A stretch of 64,000 bases of DNA from Caldicellulosiruptor obsidiansis OB47 (lineage in GTDB: Bacteria; Bacillota; Thermoanaerobacteria; Caldicellulosiruptorales; Caldicellulosiruptoraceae): contig NC_014392.1 in assembly GCF_000145215.1 (NCBI RefSeq), forward strand, positions 1,930,001 through 1,994,000. The letters are read 5' to 3'. Under the pieces are notes generated by a model that ran no database searches, was not told the origin of the DNA, and saw nothing but the letters and a program-made list of their open reading frames with translations. Within the stretch, counting starts at the first letter, position 1; each line of letters opens with the position of its first letter. The translations under genes were made by a program, and so were the position numbers. Below, piece by piece: positions 7,088 to 16,856 of the stretch.

Positions 7088-8683
7088 TTATTTTCTATTT
7101 ATATAACGATTATAAGCTTGTTGATATATCTTTATTGCCTCGTCTATTCTCATTCTTTTTAATCCCTTTCTCAGCTGTTCAACATCGTTGATTTTTCCTG
7201 TCATAAGCCTTACAAACATCTCGTCATAATATGTGTTTACAACATTCATAATATCTGCCAGCTTTTTTGCCTCATCCGAAGTAAACGAAAGAATAGGCAA
7301 AAGTTTTGTATTAGATGCATATCTCCAATTTTCGCTCGCTTCTTTTTGTTGTGGAAGTCCTAACCCTATTTGAAGAGCATTTTCTTTAGCCTGAATAAAC
7401 GGACCACCAAATGAAGCACAAGCGTATTTTGCAAGTGCAGAAGGTCTATCAAGCTGTGGATTGTTCATAACTTCATCTGTATATACAGGACGTCCATCTT
7501 TTATAACATAACTTTTACCCAACACACCAAAATTGAGTGCCATGAATCCTTCTTTACTCCATCCCCAGTCGAGAACTTTTATGGCAAGAGGAATATTTTT
7601 GCAAGATGTTGTAATAGCAGCACCACTTTTAGCAAATTGAGGTTCACGGTGACCAAATTCTGGTTTTTGCCCCTTTTTAAGAACTGGATACTTAACTCCC
7701 ATTAAATCCTTTTTTAAGTTTACAAAGAAAGCTAAGTCGCCACCTATTAATCCCAAAAAAGAACCTATTAAATCATTCTGAATATTTGCCCTGATTATAT
7801 CTCTGTTCATAGTAAGTACATCTGGATCAATCAATCCTTCCTTCCACCATTTTTGAAGTGTCTTTATAAAATCTGAATACTGAGGCTTTAAAGGTCCATA
7901 TTGAATCTTATTGTTTTCAACAAAGAAATCTGTCTTTATACCCCATGCCCCCACTAAAAAGCTGCAATAATCAAATGCTCTTCTTGGGCTTGTTGCTCCA
8001 CCTAAGCTTATGGAAAATGGTCTTTCATCGTTTTTCCCATTTCCATTAAGGTCATTATTCTTGAAAGCTTTTAACATTTTATACCATTCATCAACAGTTT
8101 CGGGTGGATTTATTTTTAATTTGCTTAACCAATCTTTTCTTACAATTGGTCCATAGAAGGTACCTTGAATTTCAGGATCTTCTCTCAAATAAGGGAAACA
8201 ATAAAGATCTCCAGTATCAGTTACTATCATTTTTTTCACATCAGGATGTTTTGATAAATATGACTTAAAATTTGGAGCATATTTGTCTACATATTCATTA
8301 AGCCTTATAATCACTTTGTCTTGTAAAGCTTTCATCGGACCACCCGGATAACTGTCTATCCAATTCCAGTAAATAATATCAGGGAGCTTTTTAGATGCAA
8401 TCATCAAGTTCAGTTGGTCTTGAGCTGCAGTGCCTCCCATTGGAGGATGGATAAATTGAATATTTACATTTAACTTTTTCATAAGAAGTTGATATGCTGC
8501 AATCTTGCTAAAGTTATCATACGAAACAGCAACTTTAGAATCCATCTGTACAAAATAAGTAATAGTAGGTTTTGTAGCTGCAAAATTCATTTTAGGATTT
8601 ATTGCTAATAAGCCAATCACAAAAACAAATACCACAAGAATACTACAAAATCTCCATACTTTTAATTTCTTTTTGCCGAACAT
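7088..8683 (-). CDS. Extracellular sugar-binding protein (LplA-like), first gene of the ABC operon
   Basis: Secreted binding protein of 531 aa. Lys-rich N-terminus, hydrophobic core FCSILVVFVFVIGLLAI, then a likely signal-peptidase I site near NFAA-TKP; no lipobox Cys is present. Typical family features include a calcium-site-like DLNGNGKNDE loop (about residues 210-220), WGIKTDFF and LGLPQQKE. The gene starts 9 bases after AAGGAGG. It leads the operon with two permeases and a second binding protein and lies downstream of the AraC-type sensor/regulator on the same strand. The ligand is probably an oligosaccharide, but the sequence does not say which. Confidence 0.9.
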   Translation of the reverse strand: MFGKKKLKVWRFCSILVVFVFVIGLLAINPKMNFAATKPTITYFVQMDSKVAVSYDNFSKIAAYQLLMKKLNVNIQFIHPPMGGTAAQDQLNLMIASKKLPDIIYWNWIDSYPGGPMKALQDKVIIRLNEYVDKYAPNFKSYLSKHPDVKKMIVTDTGDLYCFPYLREDPEIQGTFYGPIVRKDWLSKLKINPPETVDEWYKMLKAFKNNDLNGNGKNDERPFSISLGGATSPRRAFDYCSFLVGAWGIKTDFFVENNKIQYGPLKPQYSDFIKTLQKWWKEGLIDPDVLTMNRDIIRANIQNDLIGSFLGLIGGDLAFFVNLKKDLMGVKYPVLKKGQKPEFGHREPQFAKSGAAITTSCKNIPLAIKVLDWGWSKEGFMALNFGVLGKSYVIKDGRPVYTDEVMNNPQLDRPSALAKYACASFGGPFIQAKENALQIGLGLPQQKEASENWRYASNTKLLPILSFTSDEAKKLADIMNVVNTYYDEMFVRLMTGKINDVEQLRKGLKRMRIDEAIKIYQQAYNRYINRK

Positions 8684-8844
8684 TGAATTTAGCCTCCTTA
8701 TTCTCCGTTAATTTTTTCTAGTTTCAAATCTATAGCAAGGTGCATATTTTATCAACTTTCAACTATTTAGAAAGAGCAACAATTTCTTAGGCTGGTACAC
8801 ATTCACTTTTTAAAATCAATGTACATTTTTATAGAAAAAACAAA

Positions 8845-8864
8845 CCCCCTGCTATAACAGGGGG
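8845..8864 (-). terminator. Terminator after the AraC-type regulator
   Basis: CCCCCTG/CAGGGGG with the 6-base loop CTATAA, followed on the minus strand by TTTGTTTTTTCTATAAA. It separates the regulator transcript from the ABC operon. Confidence 0.85.
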
Positions 8865-8888
8865 TAGCTTCTAAATAAATTTTTTTGT

Positions 8889-11216
8889 TCAAACTTCTCT
8901 TAGTCTTTCACAAAACTCACTTGGCAAGATTCCAATTACCTTTTTAAAAGCTCTTCTAAACGTATGAGCATTTGTGTATCCTACCATTTTAGCAACCTCA
9001 TCAATGTTGTATTTTTCCTCTCTTAAAAGTTCACATGCCTTTTCAATTCGCAGTTTTTCAATATAATCACTAAACTTCATACCTGTCTGTTCTTTGAAAA
9101 AGAAAGAAAAATAAGAATTTGAAAGATCAAAATGCGACGCAACAAAAGAAATACTCATTTGAGAGTTATACAAATTAGAATTAATAAACTCCAATATTTT
9201 TTCTATTAATTTTTCATTATGACTCTTTTTATTTTTATCCATCATTTTGGAAGTATCAATAAATTTTTGAACAATCTGGTTAAATGCTGCTTCTAAATCC
9301 TGTCTTTCCCTAAAAACAAACAATTCTTTCAATTCAACATTAGAGAACACCGTATCATCGCATTTGTTAATTACTTTGATAAATGTTGCTAACAACTCAT
9401 TTAGGAATATAATTTTTAGATTTTTACTCAAGGTACTTTCTTTAAAATTTTTCTCAAAAAGCATGTCGAATAAAGATCTTAAGTCATTAAATCGTCCTGC
9501 TAAGGTAAGTGAAATAATCTTTTCTTCTATTTCTAATGGATAATAAATTACATTTGACCTTTGCCATTCATCGGCATTAATTATACTGTTTCCAATATCT
9601 TCATATCTCAAAGAGATGTTTTCCAATACTTCTTTAGCATCCAAAAATGCAAACTGAACATCAAATAAATTTTGACATACTCTACCCAAAACTACCAAAG
9701 GAGTTATTGAAAATTTTTCATTTATTTCTCTCTGAACTGTCTCAAACAAATCTTCTGCACGTTTTTTTACTTCATAAACATCATCTATGTTAAATCCAAC
9801 TAAAACAGCAATATCATTTTCAGATATTGGATGTAAATAAACTGTCCCCTCATAATTCTTTTTTAATATTTCCTCAACAGAAATTCTATACAAATCCAAT
9901 TCATTAAGTATCCTCTTAGTAGCTTTTTGATATTCTCTTAATATCCTCATAATTGCAATTGCAAAGTTTTTTGAATCTATATTAAAATTCAAATATTTTA
10001 TAAGTTTTTCAATTTTACTCTTATCATCGTATTGACCATACAAAAGCCTTTCAAAAAAGATTTCACGTAATACAAATTGCTGGGTTTCAAGTCTTCTTGA
10101 AAGCTCTATTTCACTCTGTATTAGATTTGAAATTTCCTTTTTAATGATATCAAATTCTTTTTCTTCATTATTTAAAACTGGTCTTATCAGCTTCAAAATC
10201 CCCAAAATTTCAGATATAGGTTTTTCATTTTTATATGCAAAAATAGTAGAAATTAATAATCCTAAAATCAAGGCAGTGAGCAACACAGCAGTTGCAACAT
10301 TTCTTAAAAAATATACTTCCTTCATAACCATTTCAATAGGAAATTCTACTATGTACATCCAATTATTTATTTGAGATTTTACATATGTTCTTATTATCCT
10401 GCCTCTGCTTCCTCTTACAATAATAAATCCTTGAGTTCTATCAAAATCAGATAAATTTATATGTTGCGATAGTTTGGGACTTACTAAATAAGAAGAAATT
10501 ATAGAACCATTTTCTGAAATAATGTAAGCATTTCCTTTTAAATTTTCTACTATTTTACTAAGTAAACTTCGAATTTTCTCCTCATTAATAAAGACTGCAA
10601 TAACTCCATCAGGATTACGCTTTTTCCAAAATGGAAATGAATAAGTGTATGTTATCACTTCCTTATTCTCTCCATTAATCACAACCTTTTCTTTAGGTAA
10701 AAAATCTTTAAAATGAAATGTATTAAACAGATAATCATACCACTGTTTAAATGACATTTTACTATATCTAAAGTTATTTTTGTAGAATTCCTCCATTTCA
10801 AAATAAAGAACAGAATTATAATAAACAGTATCACTATGTCTCATAGCAACCAAAAGTGATATATCAAGTTCATCCTTTAAATTAGAAACAATTTTACAGA
10901 AGTTATTGTAATACTCCCAAAACCAGTAAACATCTGGTGAGCCTTCTTTGGGCGTATCCAATGTTGAAATCCACTGAAGTTTTGAATCATAAGCCATCTT
11001 TATTGCTATTTCATCTATTTTTTCCATTTTACTATCAATAAAGTTTTTCAATTGATTTAAGAGAAACAAGGTTGAATTCACCGAATTTTTTTGAACAACG
11101 GTGAAAGAAGTATTAAATACAATCAACGACAATAATAAAGGAATCAAAAGTATAGAGACATACGAAATCAAAAACCTTTTGAATACAAACGATTTCTTAA
11201 ATTTCTCCAATAACAT
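8889..11216 (-). CDS. Membrane-spanning AraC-family regulator with extracytoplasmic sensor
   Basis: One-component transmembrane transcription factor of 775 aa, organised like a sensor kinase whose kinase is replaced by DNA-binding helices. Order: short basic N-terminus; TM1 (FLISYVSILLIPLLLSLIVF); extracytoplasmic region of about 260 residues, Cache-like in organisation; TM2 (AVLLTALILGLLISTIF, near 310-330); cytoplasmic linker; C-terminal AraC/XylS double helix-turn-helix over the last 100 residues (FVASHFDLSNSYFSFFFKEQ, then VAKMVGYTNAHTFRRAFKK). The start is set at ATG 11214-11216, downstream of AGGGGG; the longer TTG frame contains that binding site. It most probably activates the adjacent oligosaccharide importer on sensing sugar outside, as suggested by position alone. 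Confidence 0.88.
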   Translation of the reverse strand: MLLEKFKKSFVFKRFLISYVSILLIPLLLSLIVFNTSFTVVQKNSVNSTLFLLNQLKNFIDSKMEKIDEIAIKMAYDSKLQWISTLDTPKEGSPDVYWFWEYYNNFCKIVSNLKDELDISLLVAMRHSDTVYYNSVLYFEMEEFYKNNFRYSKMSFKQWYDYLFNTFHFKDFLPKEKVVINGENKEVITYTYSFPFWKKRNPDGVIAVFINEEKIRSLLSKIVENLKGNAYIISENGSIISSYLVSPKLSQHINLSDFDRTQGFIIVRGSRGRIIRTYVKSQINNWMYIVEFPIEMVMKEVYFLRNVATAVLLTALILGLLISTIFAYKNEKPISEILGILKLIRPVLNNEEKEFDIIKKEISNLIQSEIELSRRLETQQFVLREIFFERLLYGQYDDKSKIEKLIKYLNFNIDSKNFAIAIMRILREYQKATKRILNELDLYRISVEEILKKNYEGTVYLHPISENDIAVLVGFNIDDVYEVKKRAEDLFETVQREINEKFSITPLVVLGRVCQNLFDVQFAFLDAKEVLENISLRYEDIGNSIINADEWQRSNVIYYPLEIEEKIISLTLAGRFNDLRSLFDMLFEKNFKESTLSKNLKIIFLNELLATFIKVINKCDDTVFSNVELKELFVFRERQDLEAAFNQIVQKFIDTSKMMDKNKKSHNEKLIEKILEFINSNLYNSQMSISFVASHFDLSNSYFSFFFKEQTGMKFSDYIEKLRIEKACELLREEKYNIDEVAKMVGYTNAHTFRRAFKKVIGILPSEFCERLREV

Positions 11217-11414
11217 AAGTGAAACTAAGCCCCCTGTCAATTAACTCTTTCTTTACAAATAATATATTAAATCATGGCAATATATAAGTCAACCTCAATA
11301 AATATTATTTAAAGATTAACTTTATTTTTGTTTAATATGACTATTTTATTTCTCTCGAGGGTACAAATTAAAAAAATACTTTTTACTGTTATGTTTATTG
11401 GTAATTCTTGTAAC

Positions 11415-11447
11415 AAAAAAGCCACAGAGGACATCATTCCCTGTGGC
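11415..11447 (-). terminator. Terminator after the glutamate-synthase-like gene
   Basis: GCCACAG...CTGTGGC stem (11421-11447), extended by GG/CC, with a T6 run on the minus strand (11415-11420). Confidence 0.88.
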
Positions 11448-11469
11448 TTTAAATTTATTTATTAAAATT

Positions 11470-13059
11470 TTACTCCTCTAAAATTCTTTCTGCTTCCTCT
11501 CTGTATGCATCCATTACATAAGGAATACCAGAAACTTTAGCTGCATCCTCTGTCAGAGCAATTAAATCTTTTCTTGAAATTGTAGAGATTCTGAAGTTTC
11601 TTGAACCAGCCATCAGCTGTTGCAAACCTGTTTTGAACTTTTGCACAAATGTGTAAATACCAATTGCACCAAGAGGAATGTTCTTTATCTCATCACCATA
11701 CTTTTCACGAAGCTCTTCATATGTTATAAAGATCTCTTCGGGTGTTGTACCATACTTCGATACTGTCTTCGGAAGATTGCCTTCTTTTAACCACTTCTCA
11801 ATATTCTTGCCCACCATCCCTGGTATCATCAATGCTCTTCCCATACAAACAGCTTTTACATATGGTGCACCCATTGCAATTGCCTTGAACACTCCATCTT
11901 CTGTTGAAAAACCACCTGCAATTGCAAGGTCAGGAACTCTGAAACCTTTCTTTGTAAGTTTTTCAGCAAACTGATATGCCAGAGCTTCCAAGTAAAATGT
12001 TGGAATCCCCCACTCGTTCATCATTGGCCACGGGCTCATGCCTGTACCACCCGGTGCACCATCAATTGTTATTAAATCAAGTTTTGCCTCAGCACCAAAT
12101 CTTAGTGCCATAGCAAGCTCTACAGCTGAGTATGCACCTGTTTTGAGTGTTATCCTCTTAAATCCAAGTTTTCTTAGTCTTTCTATTTCTTTTAGGAAGC
12201 TTTCTTTTTCTACAAATCCAAGCCTGGAATGTCTCTCAAATTCTCTTATTGCACCTCTTTTAAATGCTTCCTGAACATCTTTTTGGGTTGGGTCTGGCAG
12301 CACAACATATCCTCTCTTTTTGAGCTCTAAAGCTCTTTCTAAGCTTTTTACCTTTATCTCACCACCAATACATTTTGCACCCTGTCCCCATTTAAGTTCT
12401 ATTGTATCAAGTCCATGCTTTTCAATAACATATTCTGCAACACCAAGGCGAGTATCTTCAACATTCATCTGGACTAAAATCTCGCCCCAACCTTCATGAA
12501 ATCTTTTATAAGTATTTATTCTCCTATCCATCTCAGGAGAATTTTTTACCTTGCCATCTGATGTAAGTTCAAGCTCAGGATCAACTCCACAGACATTCTC
12601 ACCACAAACAAGTGTAATACCAGAAATTGCTGCTCCTACAGCAAAATGTTCCCAGTTCTTGCGCGCAATTTCTGTTGAACCAAGTGCACCAGTAAAAACA
12701 GGAACTTTCATTTTTACTTTCTTTTCCCAACCATATTCTGTTGTTGTATCAACATTTGGGAATATAGCTGTATCTGGATTTGGTTCAACTCCTTCAGGAA
12801 GTCCTTTTGCTCCAACTGCATAACCCTGAATGTTAAGATGAGAATAATCAACAGGATAATTCTTATCAGCACCCGCAGTAACTTCTCCAAATGGTCCGGG
12901 ATACAAAACCTCTCTTCCTCTAAAAGACGCCAAAAAGATTTCACAATTTCCTTGACACCCATCCACACATCTTGTACAAAGTCCTGACATAGGAACAACA
13001 TCTTTTGAACGGTTAAACGTGCCTGTTGCTTCATTTGCATTTGGTCTTCTTAGATTCAT
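11470..13059 (-). CDS. FMN-binding glutamate synthase family protein (stand-alone GltB-type core)
   Basis: Protein of 529 aa corresponding to the FMN/synthase (TIM-barrel) domain of glutamate synthase, without the glutaminase or GXGXG domains of full GltB (about 1500 aa). A Cys cluster at the N-terminus (C28-x2-C31-x3-C35-x3-C39) could hold an iron-sulfur centre. Barrel motifs include GEILVQMNVEDTRLGV, ELKWGQGAKCIGGE, LITIDGAPGGTGMSP and LAIAGGFSTEDGVFKAIAMG, the last two forming the FMN phosphate and substrate region. ATG follows GGGAGGACGG. It sits 68 bases after the adenylating-enzyme gene on the same strand and before a strong terminator. True glutamate synthesis is doubtful without a glutaminase partner; a redox reaction on another substrate is possible. 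Confidence 0.82.
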   Translation of the reverse strand: MNLRRPNANEATGTFNRSKDVVPMSGLCTRCVDGCQGNCEIFLASFRGREVLYPGPFGEVTAGADKNYPVDYSHLNIQGYAVGAKGLPEGVEPNPDTAIFPNVDTTTEYGWEKKVKMKVPVFTGALGSTEIARKNWEHFAVGAAISGITLVCGENVCGVDPELELTSDGKVKNSPEMDRRINTYKRFHEGWGEILVQMNVEDTRLGVAEYVIEKHGLDTIELKWGQGAKCIGGEIKVKSLERALELKKRGYVVLPDPTQKDVQEAFKRGAIREFERHSRLGFVEKESFLKEIERLRKLGFKRITLKTGAYSAVELAMALRFGAEAKLDLITIDGAPGGTGMSPWPMMNEWGIPTFYLEALAYQFAEKLTKKGFRVPDLAIAGGFSTEDGVFKAIAMGAPYVKAVCMGRALMIPGMVGKNIEKWLKEGNLPKTVSKYGTTPEEIFITYEELREKYGDEIKNIPLGAIGIYTFVQKFKTGLQQLMAGSRNFRISTISRKDLIALTEDAAKVSGIPYVMDAYREEAERILEE

Positions 13060-13127
13060 CTTACAACCGTCCTCCCTTTCTACAAAATTTTTTTATTAAA
13101 TTAAAAAACACAATAAGGCACTCTAAA

Positions 13128-14558
13128 TTACAAATCAAAAGCGAATATCGTAAATACAGAAACTGCTATCTTTAAAAATGAGAGCAAAGCTCTCATCGCT
13201 GGAATTTTGTATTCTCTCACTATATATCTAACCTTTCCGGAAGGACCACATTCAATTTCATTCACATAATCAACCTTTATCGAAATATCTCCAAACTTGC
13301 TTTTAATATTTTTTATGAACTTCTCAACCTCACTCTCACTAAATCCTTTACCTTTTACAATCTTTAGTGTCATATTTTCCAAATCATGCTGAACAAGCTG
13401 ATACTGCAGCACTCCTTCCATCTCTCTTGCTAATATATTGAAAAAGTGACTGTCATAAACCTCTCCATTCTTTGTGACAAATATCTCATCAATCCTACCA
13501 TCTATTTCCTTAATAGTAGGAAATCCTACTCCGCAGTCACAGCCTTCATCATCAAGGGTCACCACATCACCAAGTCTATATCTTAGCCTTGGCATTACAT
13601 AATTATGAAGATCTGTTACTAAAATTGACTTTTTATTTTCATTCTCTAATCCTTCGATATCCACAAACTCATAAAATCCCGTCAAGGTCATCAAATGCAT
13701 CTTACCTTTTGGGCACTGATACGCTATTATTCCGCCATCCCTTGCACCATATTCGTTTATTACAGGGCATTTAAATACTTCTTGAATTAAATCCTTTTGG
13801 TATTCATATAAATTTTCAGCTGTGGTGACAACTCCCTTGAGTTTCAACTTCAAGTCTATACCATTTTCTTTTAAAAGATATGCAAGTTTATATGCGGCAG
13901 AAGGATATGCGTATATATACAAAGGTTTGAATCTCTTGATTCTTTTTGCAATTTTATTTATTGCCTTCTCGTTTATATCCCATGAAGAAATTATAAGCCT
14001 ATTTTTCAGAATTCGCTCTTTAATCTTACCTTTCAAATCCTTGACATTAGCAATGTCACTTCTTGAAGCCCAAAGCATCAGACACCTATCACCAATGTTT
14101 ATCCCCCACCAAGAAAGTCCCAAATACCTTGCTGCTTCATACCACTCAACAGTTTCTCTGTCCATGTAAAACTTTACAGGCTCACCAGTAGACCCGCCTG
14201 TTCTATTTAAAATGCATTTTGAAAGATCTGCTTTTTCTGATAAGTAAAAATCTCTGTTTTCTGAAAACTCTTTTTTTTCCAAGATGGGAAATTCTTTTAA
14301 AGCTCTTTCTGGATAAACTTCTATTTCTTTTTTGAGATAGTCGTACTTTTTATATGCTGGGACGTGTTCAATACAATATAACAACAGCTTTTTGAGCTCT
14401 TCCCTTTGAACATCCTCAATTTTTTCTTGAGAAGCTCTACTATTTTGTGACAAAATCCTTAGTTTCTTTCTTGTTGTGTTTCCTTTAAAAATTTCCATTA
14501 AAGAAAAAAATAAATTTCTTATAAGCAATCCAATAAAATCCATATTCAAAACTTCCAT
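13128..14558 (-). CDS. Phenylacetate-CoA ligase/CapK-like adenylate-forming enzyme
   Basis: Predicted ANL-superfamily enzyme of 476 aa related to PaaK/CapK, which activate carboxylates as acyl-adenylates. The P-loop-like signature is NRTGGSTGEPVKFYMD (about residues 113-128). EYGARDGG (near 270) corresponds to the A5 motif, and RYRLGDVV then DGRIDEIF (near 325-360) to the A7/A8 region. The C-terminal tail (RALLSFLKIAVSVFTIFAFDL) is unusually hydrophobic and may touch the membrane. Two starts are possible: the ATG at 14556-14558, or a second ATG five codons in with GGAAG before it. Likely co-transcribed with the glutamate-synthase-like gene. The substrate is unknown; CapK relatives often occur with polysaccharide genes, which are not adjacent here. 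Confidence 0.78.
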   Translation of the reverse strand: MEVLNMDFIGLLIRNLFFSLMEIFKGNTTRKKLRILSQNSRASQEKIEDVQREELKKLLLYCIEHVPAYKKYDYLKKEIEVYPERALKEFPILEKKEFSENRDFYLSEKADLSKCILNRTGGSTGEPVKFYMDRETVEWYEAARYLGLSWWGINIGDRCLMLWASRSDIANVKDLKGKIKERILKNRLIISSWDINEKAINKIAKRIKRFKPLYIYAYPSAAYKLAYLLKENGIDLKLKLKGVVTTAENLYEYQKDLIQEVFKCPVINEYGARDGGIIAYQCPKGKMHLMTLTGFYEFVDIEGLENENKKSILVTDLHNYVMPRLRYRLGDVVTLDDEGCDCGVGFPTIKEIDGRIDEIFVTKNGEVYDSHFFNILAREMEGVLQYQLVQHDLENMTLKIVKGKGFSESEVEKFIKNIKSKFGDISIKVDYVNEIECGPSGKVRYIVREYKIPAMRALLSFLKIAVSVFTIFAFDL

Positions 14559-14660
14559 TCCAACTTTTTTAATTTACTATTCAAATTATATCACACACTT
14601 CAAAAAACAAACAATAGATTAAATGATTTTAATTAGATTTTTGTGAAAAATAAATAAAAA

Positions 14661-14697
14661 TGTCTCTTACCCCTTTGTGAAAAATGGGTAAGAGACA
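14661..14697 (-). terminator. Terminator of the argS operon
   Basis: Perfect 12-bp stem TGTCTCTTACCC/GGGTAAGAGACA, 13-base loop, followed on the minus strand by TTTTTATTTATTTTTC. It lies 10 bases past the argS stop. Confidence 0.93.
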
Positions 14698-14707
14698 CCG
14701 AAAACAA

Positions 14708-16393
14708 TTACATTTTCTCTGGAGCGTCAACCCCAAGCAGTCTTAGCATGTTATTTATGACAATTCTTACACACTCAACAAGAGAAAGCCTTGTAAACAT
14801 CAGTTCTTCATTTTCATTTTTAACTCTGCACGCGTTATAAAAAGCATGGAACATAGATGCTAAGTCTAAAAGATACTTTGTCACTCTGCTAACGTCTAAA
14901 TTCTTTGCTGCTATCTCAATTTCTTCAGGAAGTTCTAAAAGCTTTTTCAAAAGTTCAAGCTCTTCCTCTTGTTGCAAAAGTTCTACTTTTATTTTACTTT
15001 TATCTAATACAATCCCTTCTTCTGAAAGAGCTCTAATGATCCCACATGTTCTTGCGTGAGCATACTGAACATAAAATACAGGGTTGTCAAGTGTCTGCTG
15101 GGTCACAAGGTCTAAATCTATTTCAATATGGGTGTCTGCTGACTTTGTATTGAACATAAACCTTGCAGCATCTTTGCCTATCTCGTCAATCAGGTCAATT
15201 AATGTTATTGCCTTACCTGTTCTTTTTGACATTCTAACAACTTCTTTACCTCTTACTAATCTTACAAGCTGCATAAGAATGACAATAAGCCTTTCAGGGT
15301 CAATTCCAAGCGCCTTCATTGCAGCTTTCATTCTTGCAACATGTCCGTGATGGTCAGCGCCCCAGATGTCTATCACAATGTCAAAGCCTCTTTTTTCAAA
15401 CTTGTTTCTGTGATAAGCAATATCAGCTGCAAAATAGGTTGGAATCCCATTTGCTCTTATCAAAACCTCATCTTTTAAGCTCTTATCTATCTTTGATGCT
15501 ACAAACCACAGTGCTCCATCTTTTTCATACGTGTATCCTCTTGATTTTAAATCTTCAATTGTCTCAAAAACTTCTCCACTTTCATAAAGGCTACTTTCAT
15601 GAAACCATACATCATATTCTATGCCATATTTTCTCAAGTGCTCTTTCATAAGCAAAATATTTCTCTTTAGGGCAAAGTCGACAAGCTTTTTTCTTCTCTC
15701 ATCTGAGGATAAATTCTCCAAATCATCCCCGTGTTCATCTAAATATTCTTTTACCCTTTCGATTATATCCTCACCATGATAGCAATCTTCGGGAAGATCT
15801 ATATTTTCACCCTTGAGCTGTCTATATCTAATCTCAAGGCTCTGTCCAAACTTTTCTATCTGGTTTCCTGCATCATTTACATAAAACTCTTTTGTGACAT
15901 TGTATCCTGCCCATTTTAAAAGGTTTGCAAGACAATCACCCAGCGCACCTCCGCGGGCATTGCCCATGTGCATAGGACCTGTTGGATTTGCTGATACAAA
16001 CTCAACCATCACTTTTTTGCCATTTCCAATATTTACTTTTCCATAGTTATTGCCCTCAGATAAGATAACCTCCACAGCTTTATAAAGCCATTCTTTTTTG
16101 AAAAAGAAATTTATAAATCCTGGACCTGCCACTTCAACCCTTTCAATAAAGGTTTCCGACAGGTCAATGCAGTTTAAAATGTGTTGAGCTATCTCACGCG
16201 GGTTTTTCCTTAGTTTCTTTGTAAGTTCCAGCGCAATATTTGTTGCAAAATCACCGTGAGATTTCTCTTTTGGTTTTTCAATCATTATATCTGGAATGCT
16301 GTCAAGCTCAAATATTCCCGTCTCAATACACCTTTTTATAGCATTTTGAATAACACTTTTTACCTGCTCTTTTGCGAGTTTTACCAAGTTCAA
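14708..16393 (-). CDS. argS: Arginyl-tRNA synthetase
   Basis: Class I aminoacyl-tRNA synthetase charging tRNA-Arg in the cytoplasm. At 561 aa it has the usual bacterial length. Visible: N-terminal additional domain (to about 110), the HIGH equivalent ANPTGPMHMGN (135-145), a KMSKS equivalent VVRMSKRTGKAI (near 395), and the ArgRS C-terminal anticodon domain with YAHARTCGII and the terminal RLLGVDAPEKM. Its ATG overlaps the end of the DUF1934 gene by four bases, so the two are translationally coupled. It is last in a minus-strand run with the phosphohexomutase, ddl, murI and DUF1934 genes. Confidence 0.97.
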   Translation of the reverse strand: MNLVKLAKEQVKSVIQNAIKRCIETGIFELDSIPDIMIEKPKEKSHGDFATNIALELTKKLRKNPREIAQHILNCIDLSETFIERVEVAGPGFINFFFKKEWLYKAVEVILSEGNNYGKVNIGNGKKVMVEFVSANPTGPMHMGNARGGALGDCLANLLKWAGYNVTKEFYVNDAGNQIEKFGQSLEIRYRQLKGENIDLPEDCYHGEDIIERVKEYLDEHGDDLENLSSDERRKKLVDFALKRNILLMKEHLRKYGIEYDVWFHESSLYESGEVFETIEDLKSRGYTYEKDGALWFVASKIDKSLKDEVLIRANGIPTYFAADIAYHRNKFEKRGFDIVIDIWGADHHGHVARMKAAMKALGIDPERLIVILMQLVRLVRGKEVVRMSKRTGKAITLIDLIDEIGKDAARFMFNTKSADTHIEIDLDLVTQQTLDNPVFYVQYAHARTCGIIRALSEEGIVLDKSKIKVELLQQEEELELLKKLLELPEEIEIAAKNLDVSRVTKYLLDLASMFHAFYNACRVKNENEELMFTRLSLVECVRIVINNMLRLLGVDAPEKM

Positions 16394-16827
16394 TTTTTTA
16401 CACCTGCCTCTTTGATTTTGAGTAAAAAGTCATTTTCAGACATCATATGCGAATCCAAATCTATGGCATACTCTACTAAAACCTCTCCACCACTATCATC
16501 CAAGTCAACTTTCATCTTCTTTGTATAAACTCCAATCATGATAACTCCCTGGTCGGTTATATATGTGGAGATATGTCTTTTGCCAGGCTCAAATATAAAG
16601 GTTGATGTAACATCACCCCAGCGGATTAAGGTTATAAGGTCGGGTTGAATCTTAAAAGTTGTTGTGGTACCTGCAAGCCCGGTCAGTTCACTTTCCTTAT
16701 ATGTCACAAAATAACTTTCTCCTTTTTTATAGAACTTGCCTTCTGTGAAAAATTCTATGCTATTTTCAAAGCTGCTTACGGGGTATTCCTGCGTACCTTT
16801 AACATAAATCAAGACGTCTTTTTTCAT
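16390..16827 (-). CDS. DUF1934 (YwiB-like) beta-barrel protein
   Basis: Small cytoplasmic protein of 145 aa, calycin-like by family, function unknown. It shows the family pattern: KGTQEYP, an F-TEGKFYKKGESYFVTYKES strand pair, the central GLAGTTTTFKI and the late GVYTKKM with VEYAIDLDSHMMSEN. The start is the ATG at 16825-16827, behind GGGGTGTGAAGGT; the longer frame begins at a TTG inside that region. The stop overlaps the argS start, an arrangement often kept in Bacillota. Confidence 0.85.
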   Translation of the reverse strand: MKKDVLIYVKGTQEYPVSSFENSIEFFTEGKFYKKGESYFVTYKESELTGLAGTTTTFKIQPDLITLIRWGDVTSTFIFEPGKRHISTYITDQGVIMIGVYTKKMKVDLDDSGGEVLVEYAIDLDSHMMSENDFLLKIKEAGVKN

Positions 16828-16856
16828 ACCTTCACACCCCAAAAAATGCCTATTTA

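Noticed and set aside
16828-16856. T-box or riboswitch controlling argS
   Set aside because: argS is internal to a tightly packed operon; there is no leader space and no T-box sequence.
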